A stretch of DNA of 64,000 nt from Coniferiporia sulphurascens. Its lineage: Eukaryota > Basidiomycota > Agaricomycetes > Hymenochaetales > Hymenochaetaceae. Both the position numbers and the translations under genes were made by a program. Where the stretch lies: contig NBBA01000011.1 in NCBI GenBank assembly GCA_002794785.1, positions 1,054,001-1,118,000 of the forward strand, read 5' to 3'. Below are positions 55,289 to 64,000 of this stretch, in pieces. The notes beneath the pieces are model-generated. The model ran no database searches. It was given only the letters and a program-made list of their open reading frames with translations, and was not told the DNA's origin. The number at the start of each line of letters is the position of its first letter. Position 1 is the stretch's first letter.

Positions 55289-57527
55289 ATGTTCAACTTC
55301 CGTCTCCTATACCTTTTTGTGCTTGTGTCTATAGTAGCGGGGGCACCTGCATCTGGCGATACAACCCAGTCCGCTTCAGCTGTGGCAGCGCCAAGTATTA
55401 CAGTCTTATCGTCTGTCTACCCCATATCGTCGGAAATCGGCACTACGCACGGAAGTCCTGTTTCTTCTGCTCTGCCAGAAACCGAGACTGTATCCCCTGC
55501 CAGCGACGCCCTCAATGACCCCGTCTGGTCCCAGAATACAACTGAAATCCCTGAGCCTATCAATGGCAATGTAGGGGCTACCATCGTCTCTGCTGACGAT
55601 ACCCAGCTTGATCAGCAGAACCCCGACCTTTTTGCACCTCCTACGACAGATGAGGGACTGATGTATGTTGCATTCTATACCTCGAAACTGAGTCGGCTCT
55701 ATCTTATCTATTTCTTTTTAGTCCGAATGTGAAATGGCCAATGGCCCTTAGCTCAAACAGGCTCTTGACTGGCGGCTGGGCACGGGAGCAGAATGGTCAG
55801 TACAATCCACTCCTTCTCGGCACCTCTCATTGAGATTCTCTTGGAATGTCAGTGAACGTGCTTCCTATTGCTACAAAGATGTATGTGCATTGTCTACCAT
55901 TACGAAAGGGCCCTAACTAACTAAATGTTGTCAGGGCGTCCGTTCAGATGAGATTGGAGGCTGGAGCCATTCGGTAGGTCATATTAGTGACGATCCGTCA
56001 GAGGTCAACTAAATTTGGAATAGCGAGCTTCACTGGCACACTAGCGCAGAAGTAAGTCATCTAACCCCCAAATATGGCAGTGACTTACATTTTCAACAAT
56101 ACCACTTTAGTGGGCGTACGTTTTAAAGGTCCGTCTGTGGTGATAATAATTTTGTTGAAATACCTCTAATCTTTTGATTTTATCTTTAGGGCACTACCGT
56201 GGTTACTTCTGTCAATACGGACGGTCAAGTCTACTCAGGCACAGTTGTAAGTTTACAGTGGCTTTTGAAAATCGGCGCTATTCAATCCGGTCCAAAGGAG
56301 GAGGGCGATCTTTGGTACTTTCCTGCTGGCGTTCCGCATTCGCTTCAGGCGACGGATGACGACCCTGAGGGCACTGAGTTCCTTTTGGTTAGCCTTCACC
56401 CTCACATTTAAAGAAGATGGCATCAAACGTTCCTTTACAGGTGTTTGACGATGGCTCTTTCAGCGAGGATTCGACATTCCAATTGACTGATTGGACGGCA
56501 CATATCCCGAAGGAGGTGCTAGCAAAGAACTTCCAACTCGATGCCTCGGCCTTCGACCACATCCCTTCCAAACAGCTATATATCTTCCCTGCGGGTGAGT
56601 GCAGCTTCAGTCGCAAATAAGATCAACCTCTGAACATCTTGAAAGCTCCCCCTCCGGATGACGAACAAGTACCAGAGGGGGCTGCGGGTACTGTTCCGAA
56701 TCCCTTCACGTACAAGCTTTCAAAGGCGCCTGCCACGCCCCTGTCAGGTGGATCAATTAAGGTATTCGATCCGAGCGTGTTTAAGATTGCGGACAAGATT
56801 GTTGGAGCTTTGGTTACGGTAGAGCCGGGGGCGATGAGGTGTGTGTATATCTCTATCAACCTTGGACACGCAGCTTATCGGAGCATTTTAGGGAGCTTCA
56901 TGTGATTATAGTCTAAACTAAACGGGTTATTCCTTTTTCTAACGACGACCACAGTGGCATCCCACCCAGACCGAATGGGATTACTTTTTGTATGACCTTT
57001 CCCACCCTCTATCATTCGCCAATACCTATAAAATTTTGACCGGATTTAGGACCGGTCAAGGCCGCATGACCCTCTTCGCTTCTTCCGCAACCGCCAATAC
57101 GTATGATTATCAGGTTCGCCCTTTGTTTCTTGATCTATTATTACAGCAAAGCTAACAATAGACCACAGGCTGGCGATATTGGTCTGTCTTCCTTCTTTTG
57201 TCAGAAAGAACTGACCCGATATCGTAATCATTAAAGGCTACGTTCCTCCGGCGTATGGGCACTACGTAGAGAATACAGGCAACACTACTTTAATGTATCT
57301 GGAACTATTCAACTCTGGTAAGCTTGTGGACAATCCCGCGATCAACCCGCTGCGTTATTGATCGTGGATCTACCTACATGATAGACGTGGTCGAGGATAT
57401 CAGTCTGCAACAGTGGCTCGCGCTCACTCCTCCCGCACTCGTCAAGGCCCACCTGGGCGTCGACGATGCGACTGTCGAGCATCTCAACAAGACAAAGCAA
57501 TACGTCGTTATGCAAAATTCCAATTAG
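55289..57527 (+). CDS. Oxalate decarboxylase (secreted bicupin), copy 2, apparently intact
   Basis: It has the same architecture as copy 1. A signal peptide (MFNFRLLYLFVLVSIVAGAP) leads to a linker, then PDLFAPPTTDEGLM, and cupin 1 with ELHWHTSAE/WAYVLK, DLWYFPAGVPHSL and TDDDPEGTEFLLV. The lid loop is FSEDSTFQLTDWTAHIPKEV. Cupin 2 has ELHWHP-TEWDYFL, RMTLFASSATANTYDYQ and YGHYVENTGNTTL, then a C-terminal helix (DISLQQWLALTPPALVKAHL) and a stop at 57525-57527. Metal ligands (three His and one Glu per cupin) are all present. About ten short introns are at the same places as in copy 1. The enzyme is probably exported to the cell wall or medium, where it would limit oxalate accumulation. The tandem arrangement and near identity point to recent duplication. 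Confidence 0.92.
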
Positions 57528-58331
57528 ACGTTTCCTCTGGGTATATGATCATGATTGGACGCGGTGCGAATAGAGTGGCTAGGCGACGTGATTAGGTGGA
57601 ATGCCTTCGAAATAGAATAACGACCATGATATTTATGGACTGGCTTGGACTGTTAGGTATTAGCGGATCAACAGAATGTTAGAGGATAGACGGCGATACT
57701 TCTATGTAGCGACACACTTTTTATGGCCCGACGATAAATTTGTTGACTTAACTCTTCAATGTCTTACGGTCTCATACCTTGCCCAATGGCTGGATCGGAT
57801 GTGGGGATGATGTTGGCGAATTCAAGTTCGTATCGTAGAGATGGTACTGCTCTGAGGTTTGTATGGGTTTGGGATTTTGGGGATGCAGTTCTGGTGACGT
57901 AAACAGTCTTCTTCAAAATACAGGTGGATTTAACATCACGAAATTATCTAAACTCTGATAAGGTACCATAATTGAATATAAGGTACCAAAATCGAATATA
58001 ATGACAATAATATTCTGGCAACATTATATAGCAATATATTGCTAAGTCATTTTTTGTAATCATAACATTCATTATGAAAAATGAAAAGAATTATGACCTT
58101 GTACAAGTCTTGCAGTACCTTATAATGTATTATAAGGCATTATAATCACATGTCCGACTTTTGTGAAATGTCCAAAAAACTGTTCTTTACATTGTCTTCC
58201 ACTTTGAAATCTTACTTGGATTACTTTAGTCTACTAGCACATTGTAGACAATTCACACTTGAAACTAATTATATCTTATTTCTTATTCACTTAACAAATT
58301 TAGGATTTCTCAATTAATTTCTTATTTCTCA
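57528..58331. other. Gene-free, AT-rich stretch
   Basis: From about 57950 the sequence is AT-rich with repeated words (AATATAAGGTACC, TTATAATG, TATAAGGCATTATAAT). Similar TTATAAT/TTATATTCCC words recur at 62750-62960, so this may be one flank of a large element now filled with insertions. No gene was seen. Confidence 0.4.
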
Positions 58332-58336
58332 GTTGG

Positions 58337-59459
58337 TGTTACAATTTTCCTTTACTTTCCCTTACTGCACTGACTCACTTCCTATTCCTCATCATCAGTC
58401 AGCACAACTCCCCCATCTCTCTTCCTTACTCATCTTTATTTGCCTTGCACCATAAGATGCCATGATGACGCTGTTACAATTTCCCTTTATTTTCCCCTAT
58501 TGCACTGACTCACTTCCTTTTCATCATCATCAGTCAGCGCAACTCCCCCATTTCTCTACCTTACTCATCCTTATTTCGCCTTGCGCCATAAGACGCCATG
58601 ATGACGCCTTATTGCACCATCATGACGTGCTTTGCTTACTGATCACCATACTTGTATTACCAAGGCTTTCCTTGTGTTTCCATGACCTTCCATAGTCTGG
58701 TAAACATACCTAACCAAGTCGCTACAGTAGCACACACATAGAGTAGCATATAAGCATGTAACTTTGGTAGCACAAGCCCTAAGCTTGTGCTCTTTGTTCA
58801 TACAAGCCCATTATCTGCTACCACCAGTCTACTGTGTGCCACTTGGCCAGTAGTCGCTTTGTCGTAACCCGACTCACTATAGAAGCCTACCGCATCCACA
58901 TCACCAATCAGGAAGCCCCATCGATGATCACCCTCGACTTATGACATCTAGGAAGCCCCGTTGCCGTACCATCAGTTCCGACGATCAGGAAGCCCTGACG
59001 TCGATCACCGCGTAACCATTGAGCTTAACAGACGCCTTATTGCATCACCATGACATGCTTTGCTTACTGATACCTCAACGTATATTACCAAGACCTTCCT
59101 TGGGTTTCCATGACCTTCCATAGCCATGTAAATGACCTTATACATGACCCTACAGTAGCAAACACATAGAGTAGCATATAAGCATGTAACTTCAGTAGCA
59201 CAAGTCCTAAGCTTGTGCTCTTTGTTCATACAAGCCCATTATCTGCTCCTCACCAGTCTACTGTGTGCCTACTGGTCACCAGTCACTTCATTGTAACCTG
59301 ACTCTGCTAAGAAGCCTACTGCGTCCACAACGTTGATCAGGAAGCCCCTCCGACAATCACCTTCAACTTACGACATCTAGGAAGCCCCATTGCCATACTA
59401 CCAGCCTCGACAATCAGGAAGCCCCAACGTCGATCACTGCATAACCATTGAGCTTAACA
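58337..59459 (+). mobile_element. Solo LTR, family L, interrupted by a nested LTR
   Basis: The LTR begins TGTTACAATTTTCC and ends GAGCTTAACA. It is split into 58337-58471 and 59030-59459 by a second LTR of the same family. Without the insert it is about 560 bp, matching the third copy at 60712-61273. Five-base duplications GTTGG flank the outside (58332-58336 and 59460-59464), so this is a solo LTR and not the edge of an internal region. Confidence 0.8.
58472..59029 (+). mobile_element. Solo LTR, family L, nested copy
   Basis: The 558 bp copy runs from TGTTACAATTTCCC to GAGCTTAACA and is flanked by GACGC on both sides (58467-58471 and 59030-59034). It inserted into an older LTR of the same family in the same orientation. 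Confidence 0.8.
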
Positions 59460-59781
59460 GTTGGGGATTGAACCAGCAGCTCACACAATTTGCAGATTGC
59501 CTTTTTGGTCCATGCTTGCCAACTGGACCAAACAGCTCACAAAAAAACATGACCAACAAGAAATAACAAGGATTTGCTTGGCCCAGTGCTTGGATGGGAG
59601 ATCTTGATACATCAATCTGTAGGGCACTCCAGCAGACTGCGGTTGAATAAGGGCAGAAGAGCAAGATGCACAGATGAAAGAAGTCGGCTCCATTTCAGTG
59701 ATGCACGTGGCATTGAGAAGCTGCCTGTTAGTAAATTGATGAAAATCGTGATCGCCGGATCGACAGATTAGCAAGATCAAC

Positions 59782-60432
59782 ATGGCAAGACCCATAACTT
59801 TAATCGATACCAGGAACCTGTGCCAACACTGTAAAGATGCAGATCAAGTAGCATGGAAAGCGTTTAACATTGCATGTGCAACAGTAGGACAAAATGCAGG
59901 ATATGACAACTGTCAAATTACATTCAATCATACTACAAGGGAACAACAAGTGGTGGAAAGGCTAGAAGTAATAATTGAACATAGAGTGACTATGTTCTCA
60001 TACCAATTGAATAAATATGTAATCAGCACTTACACAAGAACCAAGATTTATAGTCAGCCACATAATGAATTATGTTATCAAAGGGCAGTTATTACATCAA
60101 CCGATTATACAGAAGTGGCACACCAAATAGTTCATACTATCAATAAACAATTATGAGAACAACTATTCGCATACAAAGCCAACTTCATAGCCAAAGGACA
60201 CACAACAGTAGATCAAAAGGAACCAAATCTAAGACAGGAGTTATTACCAATAGATAAAGAGATTATAATACAGTGGTTCAATGATGAACCTTCATATAGA
60301 GTCACACCAGGGTATAGCAGGATAACAAATATAAACGCCATAGGACCTGAAGCACTCTTTATGCCAATAGATGATAGAACACCAGAACGAACCCCTTTTA
60401 ATGATATTATGGAAGGTATGACTCAATCTTAG
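59782..60432 (+). pseudogene. A-rich open frame, possibly a retroelement gag remnant
   Basis: The frame has 217 codons with one in-frame TGA at 60154-60156, starting MARPITLIDTRNLCQHCKDA and ending PFNDIMEGMTQS. Base composition is strongly A-rich on the plus strand, unlike the host genes nearby and typical of fungal retroelement coding regions. No zinc knuckle or protease motif is visible. It lies between solo LTRs, but those have their own target duplications and so need not belong to it. The function is unknown and gag is a guess from composition and context. Confidence 0.4.
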
Positions 60433-60711
60433 TCTACGGTAATAAGTAACAAGCCACAACAAGATAAGATTAAGAAGGCTAGCATAATCACTGAGCCACA
60501 CAAGTATATCTAAGCATTCGGCTAAGAATAGCCGATGGAAGCATGGTGATCAATTAGAAGACGCAATTGATGGGAGCCAAGTATAATGCATCGCACAGCA
60601 GAACCAATTAGGAAATAAGGAGAAGCATCATAGGTATAGTAGTATCCGAGAATGGTTAACTTAGGTATTATACTGTATGACTCAATGGAAACTCAAGGAA
60701 GGCTCTGGCAT

Positions 60712-61273
60712 TGTTAAGCTCAACGGTTATGCGGTGATCGACGTCAGGGCTTCCTGATCATCGGGACTGATGGTTACAGCAACGGGGCTTCCTAGATGTC
60801 GTAAGTCGAAGGTGATCGTCAATGGGGCTTCCTGATTGGCGATGTGGATGTGGTATGCTTCTTGGAGGTGAGTCGGGTTATGACGAAGCGACTAATGGCC
60901 AACAGGCACACAGTAGACTGGTGGTAGCAGATAATGGGCTTGTATGAACAAAGAGCACAAGCTTAGGGCTTGTGCTACTAAAGTTACATGCTTATATGCT
61001 ACTCTATGTGTTTGCTACTGTAGTGACTTGGTTAGGTATGTTTGCCAGATGAAGGAAGGTCATGGAAACTCAAGGAAGGCCTTGGTAATACAAGTACAGT
61101 GATCAGTAAGCAGAGCACGTCATGATGGTGCAATAAGGCGTCATCATGGCATCTTATGGCATAAGGCGAATAAGGATGAGTAAGGGAAAGAAATGGGGGA
61201 GTTGCGCTGACTGATGATGATGAAGAGGAAGTGAGTCAGCACAGTAAGGGAAAAGTAAAGGAAAATTGTAACA
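60712..61273 (-). mobile_element. Solo LTR, family L, reversed copy
   Basis: The 562 bp copy reads from TGTTAAGCTCAACGG to GGAAAATTGTAACA on the plus strand, the inverse complement of the copies at 58.3-59.5 kb. Perfect 5 bp duplications GGCAT flank it (60707-60711 and 61274-61278). Confidence 0.85.
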
Positions 61274-61278
61274 GGCAT

Positions 61279-61955
61279 AAGATAAAGATAGCATGGTAGG
61301 CTGTAGAATGTACCAGAATATTTTACTGACTCATAAGAAGCTAAGAATAGTAAATAGCATGTACAGGATTGTACCAGAACATTCTTATGACTTATAAAGT
61401 GAGAGTAGTATGTTGTAGTATCTACCAGAACATAGTAAATAGACTACAACATGTAGGGTATAAAAGCCCAATGTAAAATTGCGGTAAAAAGCAGTTTAAT
61501 TCATCTCTTGTCTCTTACTACCATCATCAGCTCTAACACTCTAGCAAGTGAAGGGTACCAAGCCTACCCTAAACTAACTAGTAACATTGTGTGAATCTGT
61601 TATCACTTGTTTCTAACCTTTAATCAGGGAGCGAATCTAACACTGCCCCACCTGATCGCCGTTGTGTTTCTCTTGATCTCTGTGGGAAGGATGGTAATGA
61701 CCAGGTGAAGATGAAGATGTGGGAATAAGGAACTTGATCTCATAATATTAAATAAATATAACGAACAATATAAATATAGTACATGGTCATATGAACAACC
61801 ACCTTACTAAGTGAATGATAACGCAACGATAACGCCATATGATATAGGAGCTAGTTAGTTATAGTAGTACTAGCCCACGGAACGTGTATATAAGGGGAGC
61901 TGGTCTTGCCCTAGAAATACATCGGTTTACGCTGATAACCCACCTTGCCTGAACT
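61279..61955. other. LTR-like sequence of another family, unresolved
   Basis: It contains three spaced copies of a TACCAGAA word (about 61312, 61370, 61420), then GGGTATAAAAGCCC (about 61458) resembling a U3 TATA box, and a second TATATAAGGGG (about 61888). Neither ends nor target duplications could be fixed, so this is only a suspicion of LTR promoters. Confidence 0.35.
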
Positions 61956-62279
61956 TCACCACTGCACCTCATTGTCTACCACAACATGCGTAGATTTTAA
62001 GACGTAATGTCCCCCTTGAACACAAATGTCTGCCTTGCCAACCGATACTGGCATGGGTAAACTGAGAGGGGCAGAAATACTTGAGCCACGTTTCAGAACA
62101 AGCTTGTCATCCAATGCTGGGTCACCAATGCAGGGGGAGACATTCACTTCCAAATCAACACCAGGAACCATACCCTCATCAATGCCCAAGAAAACAAGAA
62201 CGTGAAACAAGTTTTCATGATGCTTGGCGACATAACACATGGTGAAATCTGACAATAGCACGATGACGGAATCAGTCAA
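61956..62279 (-). CDS. Hypothetical protein fragment, 107 codons
   Basis: The start at 62279 opens MTDSVIVLLSDFTMCYVAKH; later parts read EVNVSPCIGDPALDDKLVLK and SLPMPVSVGKADICVQGGHY. The balanced hydrophobic/charged pattern and lack of low complexity suggest genuine coding ancestry. The latter block faintly recalls HECT-like E2-binding proteins (UBE3D type), but I would not assign it. It may extend through an intron beyond 61956 or be a truncated gene within the repeat region. Confidence 0.35.
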   Translation of the reverse strand: MTDSVIVLLSDFTMCYVAKHHENLFHVLVFLGIDEGMVPGVDLEVNVSPCIGDPALDDKLVLKRGSSISAPLSLPMPVSVGKADICVQGGHYVLKSTHVVVDNEVQW

Positions 62280-62639
62280 AGTCAGAAACTAACCTGAACG
62301 AACACCTACTTCTCTCTATATTGACATTGTCTGCCGATGATTATGAGTGTCGCAATGGAGACCCCAAACGACCCAAGGACGGGATGGGCCATGCAAGAGG
62401 ACGTGCGGAAAGATTTAAGCTCCTCTTTCCCGATAATCTGAAATTCAATTTGTTTGATTTCGAATTGTCCGGCGAAGGTGAAGACTTAGAGCTTTGGGAA
62501 GGAGGAGGCTCCTTGACAATCTCTGACAGGATTAGTAAGGCATTTGTGTCTTGCTGGAGCTCTGTGGGGAATTGCTCATTAGTGAACTCCGGGAGTGTAA
62601 GGAGTGCATCGGAGCTCCCTTGACTTGACGTTGTTCAAG

Positions 62640-63086
62640 ATGCTGCTCAAGAAATTCACCCTTTGCACAGCCCAGACCTTTCATGAATAAATTCATACAC
62701 CCCCTGATGCTGGCTTACAGCCCTCCATTTCCAGTTTCTATCCTTTTTTGTTTGAATGATTATAATTCCATTGAAAGATATAGCCCTCCCTTATAATCCC
62801 TTATATTCCCACAAAGGTTCTGCACAAAAGATTATACGTCCATAAAAGGAAGGATTCACCCTCATGAGCCCTTATAATCTTGCAAGGCTCTGTGCAAGTG
62901 ATTATAATGCCATTTACAAGATATACACCCCCTTATATTCCCAAATAATCATTACATCAACATTATATTGTATTGCCAATAATTCTGAGAAGTTATAATG
63001 GTTTATATACTCGTTTTATTTGGCACCATCCTCATAATCCCCATAAGGAATATAAGTGTTTAAAAAATTTCGCGATGAATTAGTTA
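62640..63086. other. AT-rich, gene-free stretch with recurring TTATAAT/TTATATTCCC words
   Basis: Words such as TTATAATCCCTTATATTCCC, GATTATAATGCCAT and CCCTTATATTCCC recur between 62755 and 62945 and again loosely at 63000-63055, matching the flavour of 57950-58150. No open frame of note was seen. Confidence 0.4.
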
Positions 63087-63325
63087 CGCCGCACCCAATG
63101 GAAGGTGTTTCCCATGAATCCCATCACCCATTTCGCCTTTGGAAAAAAGTCACTTATTGTTAGTGCTGATGTTTCTTATACTGCGCCTTCATAGTTTGCG
63201 TGTACATTCAGCATCGTAAGTACTCAAAATTACAGCCTGCGCCGGACTTATCAAATAAATCAACGGGTGGTGTTTTTTTATTTTGGGTGACGGGAAACAC
63301 CTTCCGGTTTGGGGTGCGTAGCGAA
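63087..63325. repeat. Small inverted-repeat element (about 240 bp)
   Basis: The left arm ACGCCGCACCCAATGGAAGG continues into TGTTTCCC; the right arm at about 63285-63325 reads GGGTGACGGGAAACACCTTC, then CGGTTTGGGGTGCGTA, its imperfect inverse complement. The arms are about 30-40 bp around a 150 bp centre. It could be a MITE-like element; a clear target duplication was not found. Confidence 0.5.
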
Positions 63326-64000
63326 TCAAATCTACCTGTGATTGGTGCGTCGGAGTTTGAACCCTTCTCGCGCTAACTCATCTTCTTCGTTGTCTGTCTA
63401 TCAGATGCATAAATAATTCTCTCCTCCAAACGCTCGGATCCCAGAATCGTTGTATATCTCCTAGCGTGGCGAAATTTATGACTGATAGTTAGATATACAG
63501 GCCGTAATGCTCCTGATGAAGCAAGACCAAAGCCCGGGACTACACGTATGTCCGTGAGAGGCTTCTTGACCTGAACCACGCAGCCTCGCAGCCGCTGAGA
63601 TGCCGAGCCTGCCGGATGTACCACATCGCTGTGTCCTTGTCCTCAAACTACCTTAATGAGTTACTTTGTACTCGGTTTATATCGCAACGCGGGACACCTA
63701 AGGCATACTACATCCTCTACGTAAGTTATTCTCAACCTTGTTTTAGCTTCGAATCATTGGATAGGTTTAATTGTTCGGTTGATATTGGCGCCGCAGCGGC
63801 CGCACAAGACTATTCCAATCCTTTCCTTTGGCTTGCCATGAATATGTCTTGGAACCACTCTTGGAACCACTCAACGTAGGCGACCAGCCGGCTTCCCTGC
63901 ATCTACGTCTCCTTTCCTGTTTCTAATCGGCTGGATTTTCGATTTGCGTGCCGTTAGCGCCGGTACAGAAGCATTGTATCGCACAGACGGGAGAATATCA
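63326..64000. other. Right end of window, no gene recognised
   Basis: Open frames at 63373-63624 (minus) and 63616-63879 (plus) overlap and show no family pattern. A short direct repeat (CTTGGAACCACT twice, about 63848-63871) is present. Confidence 0.35.

Noticed and set aside
56985..57060. Apparent loss of the GT splice donor in oxalate decarboxylase copy 2 (TATGACC where copy 1 has TATGGTC)
   Set aside because: Both copies have a shared donor four bases earlier (TTTTT/GTATG), which also gives the correct frame into ACCGGTCAAGG, so nothing is broken.
59460..59475. Sequence GTTGGGGATTGAACC directly after an LTR, read as a tRNA primer-binding site
   Set aside because: GTTGG is also present immediately before the LTR at 58332-58336, so it is a target-site duplication of a solo LTR. 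The GGTTCAATCC on the other strand resembles a tRNA B box, but no convincing tRNA or SINE fold could be built.
59586..59640. GTGCTTGGATGGGAGATC, resembling the 3' half of 5S rRNA
   Set aside because: Only about 15 bases match the usual 5S words, and neither the 5' half nor the terminal stem is present.
1..64000. CRISPR arrays, rRNA operons and bacterial-type operons
   Set aside because: No regularly spaced direct repeats were seen, and the spliced eukaryotic genes throughout exclude a prokaryotic reading.

Overview
The window looks like nuclear DNA of a basidiomycete fungus, most likely an Agaricomycete. Genes are dense, split by many 45-70 bp GT-AG introns, and often sit head to head with short shared promoters. 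The gene set fits: a Δ9 acyl-CoA desaturase with a fused cytochrome b5, a lineage-type divergent G-protein alpha subunit, a LanC-like protein, and secreted bicupin oxalate decarboxylases. No rRNA, tRNA or CRISPR array was recognised.

Layout. 1-8.6 kb: NAA15 (partial, minus) and PDS5 (plus) share a 317 bp promoter, followed by a LanC-like gene whose only visible start is GTG. 8.6-11.1 kb has no recognisable gene. 11.2-12.9 kb holds the Δ9 desaturase. 13-21.8 kb is the most unusual stretch: two copies of a divergent gene pair (A minus, B plus), plus a scrap of a third A copy. The products are long-helical proteins; B carries a central hydrophobic stretch, as in ClyA-type alpha-helical pore formers. 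22.2-25.2 kb is the G-alpha gene. 28.3-41.7 kb is housekeeping: SWC5, RRG7, SEC20, a mitochondrial ornithine carrier, a complex I 9.5 kDa subunit, a PITH-domain protein, a polynucleotide kinase/phosphatase and an unknown multi-membrane-span protein. 43.0-44.8 kb is an F-box gene. 44.9-50.2 kb looks like decayed DNA. 50.3-57.5 kb holds two tandem oxalate decarboxylase genes, the first with an apparent one-base frameshift. 57.9-64 kb is a repeat graveyard.

Mobile DNA is well resolved in places. A 923 bp poly(A)-tailed retroposon with a 12 bp target-site duplication lies just upstream of SEC20. A TA-duplicating inverted-repeat element family occurs intact at 36 kb and as a head-to-head composite at 42 kb. 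Three solo LTRs of one family, each with its own 5 bp duplication, lie at 58.3-61.3 kb, one nested inside another.

Functionally, the conserved genes cover N-terminal acetylation, cohesion, chromatin remodelling, Golgi-ER transport, mitochondrial function and DNA repair, with no operon-like logic. The clade-specific genes (the A/B pairs and oxalate decarboxylases) arise by local duplication. All exon structures were read by eye from splice sites and family resemblance; no database search was run.
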